64,000 bases of DNA from Helicobacter brantae. Its GTDB lineage: Bacteria; Campylobacterota; Campylobacteria; Campylobacterales; Helicobacteraceae. The DNA lies in NCBI RefSeq assembly GCF_003364205.1, contig NZ_NXLV01000001.1:203985-267984 (forward strand), given 5' to 3'. The notes below the pieces were generated by a model, which saw only the letters and a list, made by a program, of their open reading frames with translations, was not told where the DNA came from and made no database searches. Numbering within the stretch: the first letter of the stretch is position 1; the number at the start of each line of letters is the position of its first letter. Made by a program: the position numbers and the translations under genes. Shown one piece after another: positions 8,061 to 17,773 of the stretch.

Positions 8061-9662
8061 ATGTTACAAACGATCAATCTCACAATGCGTTATGCGACAA
8101 AAAAACTCTTTGAAAATGTCAATATCAAGCTTGATAGTGGCAAAAGATATGGACTTATTGGTGCAAATGGTGCAGGAAAATCCACATTGCTAAAAATCCT
8201 TAGTGGAGAGTATGAGGCAAGTAGCGGAGAGGTTGTCATCAATCCAAATGCTCGTCTTGGAGTGCTAGGGCAAAATCAATATGCATTTGAAGACTTGAGC
8301 CTCAAAGACGCTGTGCTTATCGGAAATAAGCGACTTTATGAGGCAGTCAAAGAAAAAGAGAAGCTCTATATGGAGGGGGATTTGAGCGATGAAAAAGTCA
8401 ATGAAAGACTAGGAGAGCTTGAAATCATCTGTGCTGAAGAAGATCCGATGTATGAGTATGATGTGGTGATTGAGAAGATTTTGCAAGATTTGGGATTCCC
8501 AAGCTCTCAACACGATGAGCTGATGAGCACACTCACAGGGGGAGATAAGTTTAAAATTTTGCTTGCTCAAGTGCTTTTCCCCAAACCTGATATTCTCTTC
8601 CTTGATGAGCCTACAAACAACCTTGATTTGGCTTCAATTTCTTGGCTAGAAGAGAATCTTAAGCGACACGAGGGGACAATGGTGGTCATCAGCCACGATA
8701 GACACTTCCTCAATGAGGTTTGCACCCATATTTTAGATGTGGATTTTGGAGGGGTGAGAGAGTTTAGTGGAAATTATGATGATTGGTATATTGCCTCCAC
8801 CCTTATCGCCAAACAACAAGAAGCAGAGCGAAACAAAAAGCTCAAAGAAAAAGAAGAGTTAGAAAACTTCATCGCTAGATTTTCAGCCAATGCAAGTAAA
8901 GCCAAACAAGCCACTTCACGCCAAAAGCAACTTGAAAAACTTGACATTCAAGCCCTAGCCGTGAGCTCAAGAAGAGATCCAAGCATTGTTTTTAAACCTA
9001 AGAGAACCATTGGAAATGAGGCTTTGGAGTGCGAGGGGATTAGCCACTCTTATGGGGATAAAAAAGTGCTAAATAATGTCAGCTTGAAAATCCTGCCAGG
9101 GGATAAGATTGCACTCATTGGTGCAAATGGTGTGGGAAAAAGCACATTGTGTAAAATCCTAGTTGAAGAGCTTAAGCCTGATAGTGGAAGCGTGAAATGG
9201 GGTGCGACAACCCAAAGAGGATACTTCCCTCAAAATGTAAGTGAGGAGATTAAAGGGGAAGAAACGCTTTATGAGTGGCTAAGAAGCTTTGATAAAAAAG
9301 CCGATAGCAATGAGATTCGATCTAATCTAGGAAGAATGCTCTTTAGTGGAGAGGAGCAAGAGAAAAGTATCAATGCTCTAAGTGGAGGAGAGAAGCATAG
9401 AATGGTATTAAGCAAACTAATGCTTGAGGGTGGAAACTTTTTAGTCCTTGATGAGCCTACCAATCACCTTGATCTTGAGAGCATTATCGCTTTGGGTGAG
9501 GCGTTGTATAAATTTAATGGCAATGTGATTTGTGTAAGCCACGATAGGGAGCTTATCGATGCGTATGCTAATCGAATCATTGAGCTAAAGTTTGGAGAGA
9601 ATGGGGCAGAGGTGATTGACTTTAGGGGGAGCTATGAGGAGTATTTGGAGAAAAATAAGTAG
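8061..9662 (+). CDS. ABC-F family ATPase (YbiT-like)
   Basis: A 533-residue protein with two ABC ATPase domains and no membrane segments: Walker A GANGAGKST near residue 34 and GANGVGKST near 354, signature-type LTGGDKFK and LSGGEKHR, Walker B LFLDEPTNNLDL and LVLDEPTNHLDLES, and an interdomain linker rich in Lys/Glu with RFSANASKAKQATSR. The opening residues and the linker agree best with YbiT among ABC-F types. ABC-F proteins bind the ribosome and modulate translation; the exact role of YbiT-type members is unsettled. It has its own promoter at 8000-8028. Confidence 0.85.
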   Translation: MLQTINLTMRYATKKLFENVNIKLDSGKRYGLIGANGAGKSTLLKILSGEYEASSGEVVINPNARLGVLGQNQYAFEDLSLKDAVLIGNKRLYEAVKEKEKLYMEGDLSDEKVNERLGELEIICAEEDPMYEYDVVIEKILQDLGFPSSQHDELMSTLTGGDKFKILLAQVLFPKPDILFLDEPTNNLDLASISWLEENLKRHEGTMVVISHDRHFLNEVCTHILDVDFGGVREFSGNYDDWYIASTLIAKQQEAERNKKLKEKEELENFIARFSANASKAKQATSRQKQLEKLDIQALAVSSRRDPSIVFKPKRTIGNEALECEGISHSYGDKKVLNNVSLKILPGDKIALIGANGVGKSTLCKILVEELKPDSGSVKWGATTQRGYFPQNVSEEIKGEETLYEWLRSFDKKADSNEIRSNLGRMLFSGEEQEKSINALSGGEKHRMVLSKLMLEGGNFLVLDEPTNHLDLESIIALGEALYKFNGNVICVSHDRELIDAYANRIIELKFGENGAEVIDFRGSYEEYLEKNK

Positions 9663-9683
9663 GGAAAACTCCAAAGATTCCCC

Positions 9684-9689
9684 TATAAT
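9684..9689 (+). promoter_or_regulatory. candidate -10 element for guaA
   Basis: A perfect TATAAT lies 28 bp upstream of the guaA ATG, with AAAAGG as ribosome site between. No -35 match is present, which is common for housekeeping promoters in Helicobacter. Confidence 0.4.
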
Positions 9690-9717
9690 TTGAGTAATTA
9701 TTTTTAAAAGGTGTGAA

Positions 9718-11265
9718 ATGAATCAAGTTGAAATTTTGGTGCTAGATTTTGGGAGTCAATACACTCAGCTTATCGCTAGAAGATTGCGAGAATATGGGGT
9801 TTATACAGAGATTGTGCCTTATTTTGAAAAGCTAGAGGATATCAAAGCTAGAGCTCCTAAGGGGATTATCCTTAGTGGTGGGCCTGCAAGTGTGTATGAA
9901 GAGGGGGCATACAAGCCCGATAGTGGCGTGTTTGCTCTAGGTGTGCCAGTGCTTGGAATCTGCTATGGAATGCAATATATTGCTGATTTTTTTGGGGGGA
10001 GTGTAGTGAGGGCTGAGGAGCAGGAGTTTGGAAAGGCAGAACTTGAGATTATCCAAGCCAAAGGGGTGCTAGAGGGGATAAAAAATAAAAGCATTGTGTG
10101 GATGAGCCACGCTGATAAGGTAGAGAAAATCCCTGAGGGCTTTGTAGAACTAGCCAAAAGTGGCAATACACATTATTGTGCAATTGCTGATTTTGAGAGA
10201 AAGATTTATGCGATTCAATACCACCCAGAAGTCGTGCATAGCGAGTGTGGGGGAGAAATGCTCAAAAATTTTGCAGTGAATATCTGTGGAGCAAAGACAA
10301 GTTGGAATATGCACAATTTTGCTGAGAGTGAGATTGCCAAACTTCGTGAGATTGCCAAAGATGGCAAGGTGCTTTGTGCTGTGAGTGGGGGAGTGGATAG
10401 CTCTGTGGTGGCGACATTGCTCTATCGTGCTATTGGAGAGAGGGTGATTCCTGTCTTTGTCGATCACGGACTTTTGAGGGCTGATGAGAGAGAGGCAGTA
10501 GAGGCAATGTTTAGAGAGAATCTAGGCGTGCCACTCATCACCGTGGATGCTAGGGAGATTTTCTTAGGTAAGCTAAAGGGTGTGAGAGATCCTGAAGTGA
10601 AGCGAAAAATCATCGGAGAGACATTTATTGAGGTGTTTGAAGCTGAAGCCAAAAAGCACAATGCCAATGGAGAGATAAAATTCCTAGCTCAAGGCACGCT
10701 CTATCCTGATGTGATTGAATCTGTGAGTGTCAAAGGACCAAGTAAGACGATCAAATCTCATCACAATGTAGGGGGATTGCCTGATTGGATGAAGTTTGAA
10801 CTCATTGAGCCACTCAGAGAGCTATTCAAAGATGAAGTGAGGGCATTAGGAAGAGAGCTTGGAATGCCTGAATCTATGCTAATGCGACACCCTTTCCCAG
10901 GGCCAGGACTTGCTATAAGGATTATGGGGGAAGTCAATGAAGAGGATTTGGAGCTTCTTAGAAGGGCTGATCGAATCTTCCTTCAAGAGCTTCACTCTAG
11001 TGGGTATTATGACAAGGTATGGCAGGCGTTTTGTGTGCTTCTCAATGTCAAGAGTGTGGGTGTGATGGGAGATAATCGCACCTATGATAATACAATCTGT
11101 GTAAGAGCAGTGGAAGCACTAGATGGAATGACAGCGACTTTTGCTCATCTCCCTCACGACTTGCTAGAGAGGATTTCTAATCGCATTATCAATGAAGTGG
11201 AGGGAATCAATCGCGTAGTGTATGACATCACAAGCAAACCCCCAGGCACGATTGAGTGGGAGTAG
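9718..11265 (+). CDS. guaA: GMP synthase (glutamine-hydrolysing)
   Basis: Converts XMP, glutamine and ATP to GMP in purine synthesis. The 515-residue protein has an N-terminal class I glutamine amidotransferase (nucleophile C82 in GICYGMQ, later His and Glu in YHPEVVHSE), the ATP-pyrophosphatase P-loop SGGVDSSV near residue 225, and the GuaA dimerisation domain ending [12 protein letters not shown]. Full length and intact. AAAAGG lies upstream of the ATG. The restriction endonuclease gene begins only 4 bp after its stop. Confidence 0.98.
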   Translation: MNQVEILVLDFGSQYTQLIARRLREYGVYTEIVPYFEKLEDIKARAPKGIILSGGPASVYEEGAYKPDSGVFALGVPVLGICYGMQYIADFFGGSVVRAEEQEFGKAELEIIQAKGVLEGIKNKSIVWMSHADKVEKIPEGFVELAKSGNTHYCAIADFERKIYAIQYHPEVVHSECGGEMLKNFAVNICGAKTSWNMHNFAESEIAKLREIAKDGKVLCAVSGGVDSSVVATLLYRAIGERVIPVFVDHGLLRADEREAVEAMFRENLGVPLITVDAREIFLGKLKGVRDPEVKRKIIGETFIEVFEAEAKKHNANGEIKFLAQGTLYPDVIESVSVKGPSKTIKSHHNVGGLPDWMKFELIEPLRELFKDEVRALGRELGMPESMLMRHPFPGPGLAIRIMGEVNEEDLELLRRADRIFLQELHSSGYYDKVWQAFCVLLNVKSVGVMGDNRTYDNTICVRAVEALDGMTATFAHLPHDLLERISNRIINEVEGINRVVYDITSKPPGTIEWE

Positions 11266-11269
11266 GAGA

Positions 11270-12241
11270 ATGGATAAAAGATACAAAACGGTTATAGAGA
11301 AGAATTCTTTCTTTTTTTCGAATCCTGTTTTTGAGGAAAAATATGAGGCACATACAATACAAGTCCTAAAAACATTAATTTACAATCTTAAGAACAATAT
11401 CGCCAACGATGGAAGCAGGGAGGAGGTGTTTGTGAGTTTTATTGTGAAAAATGAACTAGGACTTGAAGCTCTGCTTGTTCTCAATGGTTTGGCCAAAGAA
11501 AATTTAAAACGTATTATTACGCTCGCAAGAGCTGTGAGAGATGAAGAGTTATCTAAGCTTTTATATTTAAATGAATGGGAAAAGTCAAAAGATGATGAGG
11601 ATATAAAAGAATGGAGTGATGAAAAAATAAAGAGAACAATCAGAGAGAATGGTTGGTTTGCTATGGGCATTATCAATTTATTTTTTTATGGTTCATCCAA
11701 TTTATTTTTGGCCAATACTCTTCCATTGTTTGAATTAAATAAACTAAGTATTGCAAAAATTAATTTTGATGTATCGGCTATGTATGATACTTTAATTAGA
11801 TATCGACAAAAAGGAAGCTATGCTGCAGAATCTGAAAATAATCCAGAGAAGGTAATTGAAAAAATATTGCTTGCCCTTAATTTGAGTTATGAAAAAGGAG
11901 ATTTACCAATTTTGGCAGAAAGAGAACCAAATCGTAAACGCACTATGGATTTTATTATTCCAAACAAGGACAATCCTATACTTATTATTGAATCTTCATA
12001 TCTTAGTACAACAAGTTCTGGGATGGGAGATAAAGCTAAGACAGAAATAAGTGTTTCTGAACTAATAAAAAAATATTATAAACAAACTAGATTTTTTGGC
12101 TTTGTCGATGGAATTGGTTGGTATGTGAGAAAAAAAGATATGGCAAGAATATGTAGTGCTTTTGATGATGTATTTACATTTCATAGGGATGAACTTCTCA
12201 GATTTGAAAGAGAATTGAAAGATATTTTTGGACTCAAATAG
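11270..12241 (+). CDS. type II restriction endonuclease, DpnII/MboI-like
   Basis: A 323-residue protein paired with a DNA methyltransferase. Its C-terminal third reads DFIIPNKDNPILIIESS followed by a serine/glycine loop and then FGFVDGIGWYVRKKD; this lines up with the D...IEVN core and the ITDGQGWY block that I recall from DpnII, consistent with a PD-(D/E)XK nuclease. The N-terminal part is not diagnostic. Start ATG 11270 follows TAGGAG with a short gap, 4 bp after the guaA stop; an upstream start inside guaA is unlikely. The coding sequence is much more AT-rich than guaA, suggesting horizontal transfer. Cleavage specificity (GATC in DpnII) is not proven here. Confidence 0.7.
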   Translation: MDKRYKTVIEKNSFFFSNPVFEEKYEAHTIQVLKTLIYNLKNNIANDGSREEVFVSFIVKNELGLEALLVLNGLAKENLKRIITLARAVRDEELSKLLYLNEWEKSKDDEDIKEWSDEKIKRTIRENGWFAMGIINLFFYGSSNLFLANTLPLFELNKLSIAKINFDVSAMYDTLIRYRQKGSYAAESENNPEKVIEKILLALNLSYEKGDLPILAEREPNRKRTMDFIIPNKDNPILIIESSYLSTTSSGMGDKAKTEISVSELIKKYYKQTRFFGFVDGIGWYVRKKDMARICSAFDDVFTFHRDELLRFERELKDIFGLK

Positions 12242-12245
12242 TTTT

Positions 12246-13160
12246 ATGAATAAAGATTTGCCTATCAATCAAATTTTACAAGGCGACTGTCTTGAATTAT
12301 TTAAAAAAATTCCAAGCGAATCTGTTGATTGTGTTTTTGCCGATCCCCCATTTAATCTAAAAAAAAAATATAATTCTCATATAGATAATTTGAGAGAAGA
12401 AGAGTATCTAGAATGGTGCCAAGAATGGATTCGGGAATGTGTGCGTATTTTAAAGCATGATGGTTTTTTATTTTTACATAATATTCCAAGATGGCTAACT
12501 TGTTATTCTAGTTTTCTTAATAAAAGTATGTATTTTAGACATTGGATTAGCTGGGAAGCAATGACTGCACCAATGGGAAAAACACTGCAACCTGCTCATT
12601 ATGGTATTTTATTTTATTCAAAAAATAAAGATTGTAAACGTTTTAATGAGATTCGATATCCACATAAAAGAGATCGGAATGGAAGATTAATTAAGGATTA
12701 TGGAGGAAAAAAACACCTTTTACATCCATATGGCCCATTGTGCTCAGATGTGTGGACAGACATTCATCGAATTCGTCATTCAAAAAATAGAGACGAGCAT
12801 CCATGTCAACTTCCTATTCATTTATTGGAAAGAATAATTCTGATGAGTACAAATGAGGGAGATATTGTTCTAGATCCCTTTATGGGTACAGGTACAACGG
12901 CGTTAGCTGCAAAGAGATTGGGGAGAAATTTTATTGGTTTTGAAAAAGATATTGTTTATCATGAAATTGCATGCAATAAGCTTGACAATGAATGGCATAT
13001 CTCTAAGATTGGTAATGTATGGTGTAGCTCTTATCTTAATGAAATCATCACTATAAGAGATTGTGATTGGAATCAGATTAGTGTTTATTTTCAAATTCCT
13101 GACGATGTAAAAGAAATTGATCGACAAAAAATTAGATTGCAATGCAAAAATGTCTTATAG
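12246..13160 (+). CDS. type II DNA methyltransferase (N6-adenine/N4-cytosine, beta-class order)
   Basis: Modification partner of the preceding nuclease. The catalytic motif DPPF lies near residue 37, just after the target-binding GDCLELFKKIPSESVDCVFA, and the SAM-binding motif DPFMGTGTTALAAKRLG lies near residue 210. This D/NPPY-before-FxGxG order is the beta class. The usual HPTQKP before the SAM motif is changed to HPCQLP. The region after residue 240 extends past the typical end. Start is ATG 12246; TTG 12228, overlapping the nuclease gene, is an alternative. A run of ten A at 12359-12368 directly follows the DPPF codons. AT-rich like the nuclease gene. Confidence 0.85.
   Translation: MNKDLPINQILQGDCLELFKKIPSESVDCVFADPPFNLKKKYNSHIDNLREEEYLEWCQEWIRECVRILKHDGFLFLHNIPRWLTCYSSFLNKSMYFRHWISWEAMTAPMGKTLQPAHYGILFYSKNKDCKRFNEIRYPHKRDRNGRLIKDYGGKKHLLHPYGPLCSDVWTDIHRIRHSKNRDEHPCQLPIHLLERIILMSTNEGDIVLDPFMGTGTTALAAKRLGRNFIGFEKDIVYHEIACNKLDNEWHISKIGNVWCSSYLNEIITIRDCDWNQISVYFQIPDDVKEIDRQKIRLQCKNVL
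12359..12368 (+). repeat. 10-bp poly-A tract in the methyltransferase gene
   Basis: Ten A residues encode the lysines of FNLKKKY early in the methyltransferase. A run of this length can slip during replication or transcription; a frameshift here would remove nearly the whole enzyme. Confidence 0.7.
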
Positions 13161-13170
13161 TGTTAATTTC

Positions 13171-13335
13171 CTACAAACCCAAAAATGAGATTTCTCCTCT
13201 CACTTCACTCAAAGTTTGAGGATTGATTCTTTCACCAAACTCAACTTTCCTCGCCCCTACAATCCAAGCTTTTGGTTTGATTGCTTTGAGAAATCCACTG
13301 ATTTTTCTCCAAAAAAATGATAAAAATATCAACAA
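13171..13335 (-). pseudogene. short open frame downstream of proA, possible gene remnant
   Basis: On the minus strand, 54 codons run open from TTG 13335 to TAG 13171; a slightly longer frame without a start reaches back to about 13356. The translation has a hydrophobic start (LIFLSFFWR) and a protein-like remainder (KPKAWIVGARKVEFGERINP). There is no ribosome site at the TTG. It sits in the spacer between the methyltransferase and proA, the junction of probably imported DNA with native genes, so a leftover of a displaced gene is plausible. No family recognised. Confidence 0.3.
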
Positions 13336-13359
13336 AACAGTATTTGCAAGAAAGCTTCA

Positions 13360-14589
13360 CTACCCCCTCACTTGCCAATCCCCATAGATTTTGTATTTGT
13401 AAGTTACCAATCCCTCTAGCCCCACAGGCCCTCTTGCGTGGAGTTTGTTGGTAGAGATTCCAATCTCAGCACCAAAGCCAAATTCCCCTCCATCGCTAAA
13501 CCTTGTGGAAGCATTGAGATACACACAAGAGGCATCAATCTCATTTAGGAATTTCTCAGCACTTCTTATATCCCTTGTAAGAATGCCCTCAGAGTGCTTA
13601 GAGCCATAGGTGTTGATATGCTCTATTGCACTCTCCAAATCCTCTACTATGGCTATATTGAGGATATTATCGCCATATTCCTTGCTAAAGTCCTCGCTCT
13701 CCAAATCCTCCACCCTCTCAGGAAGAAGTTCTTGCACACCTTGAGAAGCCTTGATTTGAGTGCCTTTCTCTTTGAGGGCAGAGTAGAGCAGTGGCAAAAG
13801 GCTAGGGGCGATGTCTTTGTGGATAAGCAAAGTTTCAATAGAATTGCAAGTGGAGGGGCGTTGGGTTTTGGCATTGATAACTATTTTTATAGCTTCTTCA
13901 AGAAGTGAATCTTTGTGGATATAGAGATGACACACCCCTTTGTCGTGCTTGAGTGTAGGGATTGTTGCATTTTGAGAGATAAAAGAGATTAGCCCCTCTC
14001 CACCTCGAGGGATAAGCAAATCAATATATTTGTCTTGCTTGATAAACTCTAGCACACTCTCCCTAGAGTAATCTTGCAAAACACTAATGCACTCACTAGG
14101 AAGAGAAAACTTCTTAAGGGTATCTTGCAAAATTTTGGCAATACTCATATTGCTCTCTTTTGCCTCTTTGCCTCCTTTGAGGATACAGACATTTCCACTC
14201 TTGAAGCACAAAGAAGCACTATCGCTTGTTACATTGGGGCGTGATTCATAGATGACTCCTATCACTCCAATTGGCACACTCACTTTCTCTATCCTAAGCC
14301 CACTCTCACTCTGCCATCCCTTAAGGATTTGCCCCAAAGGATTGGGAAGTGAGGCAATCTCTTGGACACTCTTTGCCATAAGCTCAATTTTACTCTCATT
14401 CAAAGCTAGTCGCTCCCTCATTGCCACACTTAGATGGGTGGCATTCTGTAAATCTAGGGCATTGGCTTTGAGGATAGAATCCTTGCAAGATAAAAGATTG
14501 TCTGCCATTGCGTTAAGCGCTTGGACTTTGAGAGAGTGAGAGGTTTGCTCTAGGATATATCGTGCTTGTTTGATTTTCTCAAAATTCAT
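13360..14589 (-). CDS. proA: gamma-glutamyl phosphate reductase
   Basis: Second enzyme of proline synthesis: NADPH-dependent reduction of gamma-glutamyl phosphate to glutamate semialdehyde. The 409-residue protein has the catalytic cysteine C248 in [10 protein letters not shown], the ESRPNVTSD segment (115-123), the [13 protein letters not shown] cofactor region (135-147), and [13 protein letters not shown] near the C-terminus. Its ATG overlaps the ispG stop (ATGA), so both are translated from one message. proB is not in the window. Confidence 0.96.
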   Translation of the reverse strand: MNFEKIKQARYILEQTSHSLKVQALNAMADNLLSCKDSILKANALDLQNATHLSVAMRERLALNESKIELMAKSVQEIASLPNPLGQILKGWQSESGLRIEKVSVPIGVIGVIYESRPNVTSDSASLCFKSGNVCILKGGKEAKESNMSIAKILQDTLKKFSLPSECISVLQDYSRESVLEFIKQDKYIDLLIPRGGEGLISFISQNATIPTLKHDKGVCHLYIHKDSLLEEAIKIVINAKTQRPSTCNSIETLLIHKDIAPSLLPLLYSALKEKGTQIKASQGVQELLPERVEDLESEDFSKEYGDNILNIAIVEDLESAIEHINTYGSKHSEGILTRDIRSAEKFLNEIDASCVYLNASTRFSDGGEFGFGAEIGISTNKLHARGPVGLEGLVTYKYKIYGDWQVRG

Positions 14590-15674
14590 TTATTTTCTCC
14601 CATTTCATTGGCAAGTTGTTGCACTTCAAAGACAAATTTCTCCAATAATTCATTTTCTTTAAATTTCCCCAAAATCTTCCCACCTTTGATAATCAATCCA
14701 TCGTGGTTTCCAAATGCGATTGCGATATCGGCGTGTTTTGCCTCTCCTAGTGCATTGACAGCACAACCCATTACGCTTACCTGCATTGGAGTTTTGATAT
14801 GTTTGAGGCGTTTTTCTACTTCTTTGACCATACTCACCAAATCTGCTTCAATCCTCCCACAAGTCGGACAAGACACGATACTCACGCCCTCTTTTAGTCT
14901 TCCGCTATATCGCAAGATATTGCGTGCGACATTGACTTCTTCTTCTAGCTCTCCTGTGATAGATACCCTCATTGTATCTCCTATCCCCTCCAAGAGAAGA
15001 TTCCCTAGTGCCATTGAGCTTTTTATCATTGAGTGAGGTAATGTCCCTGCTTCAGTTACACCTAAATGAAAGGGGTAGATAATGCCACTTTGAGCCAAAA
15101 GCTTATAGGCTTCTATGGTGCGAATCACATCACTAGCTTTGAGCGATACCTTAATATCTGTGAAATCAAAGTCTTCTAAAAGCTTGATATTGTAGAGGGC
15201 AGATTGCACCATTCCTTGAGGTGTGGCACCATATTTTTCTTCAAATTGCTTCTCTAGACTTCCACCATTAACGCCGATTCGGATAGGAATCCCTCTTTGC
15301 TTACACGCTTCAACTACGGCTTTTATCCTATCTTTGCTTCCGATATTCCCAGGGTTTATGCGAATTGCATCGACACTCTCAGAAGCGATGAGGGCGAGTT
15401 TGTATCTGAAGTGAATGTCTGCGACGATTGGGAGAGGGGAGTGGGCTTTGAGTTCTTTGAGGGCGTGAGCGTCCTTTTCATCACTCACTGCCACCCTTAC
15501 GATATCACACCCTGCCAAAGCTAAGCGATTGATTTGCTCTAGTGTGGCTTGAGTATCGCAAGTTTTTGAGAAAGTCATACTTTGGATAGAAATAGGCGAA
15601 TCTCCACCGATTGGGACATTACCGACATATATGGTTTTGGTTTTGCGTCTGCTAAAGTGAGTAATTTTTTCCAT
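14586..15674 (-). CDS. ispG: 4-hydroxy-3-methylbut-2-en-1-yl diphosphate synthase
   Basis: Penultimate step of the MEP isoprenoid pathway, making HMBPP from MEcPP with a [4Fe-4S] cluster. The 362-residue protein carries the cluster ligands C269, C272 and C304 plus E311 (SCPTCGR and [11 protein letters not shown]), the TIM-barrel start [14 protein letters not shown], and RINPGNIG near residue 105. It is the short bacterial form without the plant insertion. First gene of a two-gene operon with proA; it diverges from lpxB across an 88-bp AT-rich spacer. dxs of the same pathway lies at 33.5 kb. Confidence 0.97.
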   Translation of the reverse strand: MEKITHFSRRKTKTIYVGNVPIGGDSPISIQSMTFSKTCDTQATLEQINRLALAGCDIVRVAVSDEKDAHALKELKAHSPLPIVADIHFRYKLALIASESVDAIRINPGNIGSKDRIKAVVEACKQRGIPIRIGVNGGSLEKQFEEKYGATPQGMVQSALYNIKLLEDFDFTDIKVSLKASDVIRTIEAYKLLAQSGIIYPFHLGVTEAGTLPHSMIKSSMALGNLLLEGIGDTMRVSITGELEEEVNVARNILRYSGRLKEGVSIVSCPTCGRIEADLVSMVKEVEKRLKHIKTPMQVSVMGCAVNALGEAKHADIAIAFGNHDGLIIKGGKILGKFKENELLEKFVFEVQQLANEMGENK

Positions 15675-15762
15675 TTTTTCACCATTACTTAAGAGTTTTT
15701 AGTGATTTTATCACAATGCACGATAAAATATAAGCTTTACATTTCTCTTTTTGGAGGAACTT

Positions 15763-16800
15763 TTGAGGATTTTAGTGAGTGCCTTAGAGGTGAGTTCAAA
15801 TCTTCATCTCAAAGAGTTAAGCAAACATTTGGAGGGGGTTGAGTTTATAGGGATTTATGAATTTGAGGATCAAAAAGGGATTTATACCCCCAAAGATTTT
15901 TCAATTATGGGTTTTATTGATATTTTTAGGAAAATTAGATTTTTCAAAAGTATTTTAAAAGAGATGTGTGAAATGGCAAAAGAGGCTGATAAGGTGCTTT
16001 TGCTTGATTCTTCAGGCTTTAATCTCCCCTTAGCCAAAGCAATTAGAAAAAAATACCCCCACAAAGAAATCATCTACTATATTCTCCCTCAAGTTTGGGC
16101 TTGGAAACCTTGGAGAGTGAAAGCACTGAAGAGATATTGCAATAAACTCTATGGAATCCTCCCCTTTGAGATAGGAATGTATCGAGGAAGGGCAGAGTAT
16201 ATCGGACACCCTTTGCTTGATGAGATTCCTCACTTCAAAACTGAAGTGAGTGAGGAGGGGAGTATCGTTTTTATGCCAGGAAGCAGGAAGCAAGAAATCA
16301 AGCGAATGTTCCCCCTCTTTTGTGAAGTGGCAAAAGAGCTAGAGAATGAAAGAAAGGTTTTGGTGATTCCTCATCAATTTGATGAAGAGAAAATCAAAGA
16401 GTATTATGGAGAGATACCTGAAGAGTTTGAGGTTGTAAGTGATGCAAATTTAGCTCTTTATGAAGCAAAATTTGCTTTCATTTGCAGTGGGACAGCCACT
16501 TTGCAATCTGCCCTTATTGGCACTCCTTTTGTGCTAGGATATAAAGCCAAAACGCTTGATTTGTGGATTGCCAAAATGTTTGTCAAACTCCGATATATTG
16601 GACTTGCAAACATTCTATCAAGCCATTGTGGAGGAGGGGTCGTTCATCAAGAATTTATTCAAGGTGAATGCAATGCTACAAATTTGCTTCAGTCTTATTG
16701 GGCGACAAATAGAGAAGAATTTTTTGAAAAAATTCAAAGATTGAGAGAATATCTTGCTTTTGGTAGCTCTCAAAGACTAGCTCAAAAGATTTTAGAGTAA
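15763..16800 (+). CDS. lpxB: lipid-A-disaccharide synthase
   Basis: Inner-membrane-associated GT19 glycosyltransferase joining UDP-2,3-diacylglucosamine and lipid X. It opens LRILVSALEVSSNLHLKEL, the LpxB N-terminus, and has YYILPQVWAWKPWR near residue 108, VFMPGSRKQEIKR near 170 and SGTATLQSALIGTPFVLGYK near 245. I place the start at TTG 15763, five bases after GGAGGA (15753-15758); the frame is open upstream to TTG 15751, which is less likely. About 345 residues, normal length. The downstream order greA, dut, two hypotheticals, coaX matches H. pylori. Confidence 0.93.
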   Translation: MRILVSALEVSSNLHLKELSKHLEGVEFIGIYEFEDQKGIYTPKDFSIMGFIDIFRKIRFFKSILKEMCEMAKEADKVLLLDSSGFNLPLAKAIRKKYPHKEIIYYILPQVWAWKPWRVKALKRYCNKLYGILPFEIGMYRGRAEYIGHPLLDEIPHFKTEVSEEGSIVFMPGSRKQEIKRMFPLFCEVAKELENERKVLVIPHQFDEEKIKEYYGEIPEEFEVVSDANLALYEAKFAFICSGTATLQSALIGTPFVLGYKAKTLDLWIAKMFVKLRYIGLANILSSHCGGGVVHQEFIQGECNATNLLQSYWATNREEFFEKIQRLREYLAFGSSQRLAQKILE

Positions 16801-16841
16801 AATTTTTGATATGATTGTTATAAATTTTTTAAAGGGCAAAA

Positions 16842-17336
16842 ATGAGTAAAGAACCAATGACAGCCTATGGCTATCAAATTTTATGTGATGAGTTGAAAAA
16901 TCTCAAAGAAGTGGAGCGTCCAAATATTATCAAAGAGATTGATATCGCACGCTCTTATGGGGATTTGAAAGAAAATGCAGAATATCACGCAGCAAAAGAC
17001 AAACAGCTTTTTATTGAGGCAAGGATTGCAGAGCTTGGAGAAATGCTCCTAAACGCACAAGTCATCGATCCAAGTCAGCTCTCTCACGATAAAGTGAGCT
17101 TTGGAAGCACGGTGAAAATCATCAATCTTGATGATGACAAAGAATCTTCTTATACAATCGTAGGGGGGATTGAGAGCAATCCAAGCAGGGGACTTATCTC
17201 TTTTGGCTCTCCTATTGCAAGAAGTCTTATGGGAAAATCTGAGGGCGATGAAGTAACGATTACCTTGCCAAGTGGTGAGAGTGAGTATGAGATTTTAGAG
17301 GTTTGCTATAAGCCTATTGTGTTTGGAGAGAAGTAA
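16842..17336 (+). CDS. greA: transcription elongation factor GreA
   Basis: A 164-residue RNA polymerase secondary-channel factor that stimulates cleavage of backtracked RNA. The N-terminal coiled coil ends in the acidic tip YGDLKENAEYHAAKD (about residues 40-54), and the C-terminal FKBP-like domain contains SRGLISFGSPIARSLMGK and the terminal YEILEV strand. Ribosome site AAAGGG. Its stop overlaps the dut start (TAATG). Confidence 0.97.
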   Translation: MSKEPMTAYGYQILCDELKNLKEVERPNIIKEIDIARSYGDLKENAEYHAAKDKQLFIEARIAELGEMLLNAQVIDPSQLSHDKVSFGSTVKIINLDDDKESSYTIVGGIESNPSRGLISFGSPIARSLMGKSEGDEVTITLPSGESEYEILEVCYKPIVFGEK

Positions 17337-17770
17337 TGCAAATCAAAATCAAAAAACTTCATCAAGATGCCAAAATCCCTGCTTATCAAAGCAGTGGCTC
17401 GGCAGGATTTGATTTTTGCTCTATTGAGAGAAAGACAATCAAAGCAGGAGAATGGGAGCTAGTCAAAACAGGACTTGCTTTTGAGATAGAAAATGGATAT
17501 GAGTTGCAAGTGCGTCCAAGAAGTGGATTAGCACTCAAAAATGGCATTAGTGTTCTTAACTCCCCTGGGACGATTGATAGCGATTATAGGGGGGAGATTT
17601 GTGTGATTCTTATCAATCATTCAAAAACTGATTTTAGCATTGAAGTAGGGGATAGGATTGCTCAAGGCGTGGTTGCAAAGGTGGAGCAAGTGGGGTTTGT
17701 AGAAGTAGAAGAGCTATCTCAAACCCAAAGGGGTGAGGGTGGATTTGGAAGCAGTGGAATCAAAGGATAA
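17336..17770 (+). CDS. dut: dUTP pyrophosphatase
   Basis: A 144-residue trimeric dUTPase hydrolysing dUTP to dUMP and PPi, keeping uracil out of DNA and feeding dTMP synthesis. Motifs seen in order: AGFDFCS (1), RPRSGLALKNGI (2-3), GTIDSDYRGEI (3), GDRIAQGV (4) and the C-terminal arm RGEGGFGSSG (5), which closes over the active site. Starts inside the greA stop. Confidence 0.97.
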   Translation: MQIKIKKLHQDAKIPAYQSSGSAGFDFCSIERKTIKAGEWELVKTGLAFEIENGYELQVRPRSGLALKNGISVLNSPGTIDSDYRGEICVILINHSKTDFSIEVGDRIAQGVVAKVEQVGFVEVEELSQTQRGEGGFGSSGIKG

Positions 17771-17773
17771 GAA

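Noticed and set aside
9988..9999. T7/G6 run in guaA as a slippage site
   Set aside because: The G run is only six bases and the gene is essential-type housekeeping; too short for phase variation.
11222..11269. Upstream extension of the restriction endonuclease into guaA
   Set aside because: The extra 16 codons overlap the conserved GuaA C-terminus; ATG 11270 has its own TAGGAG.
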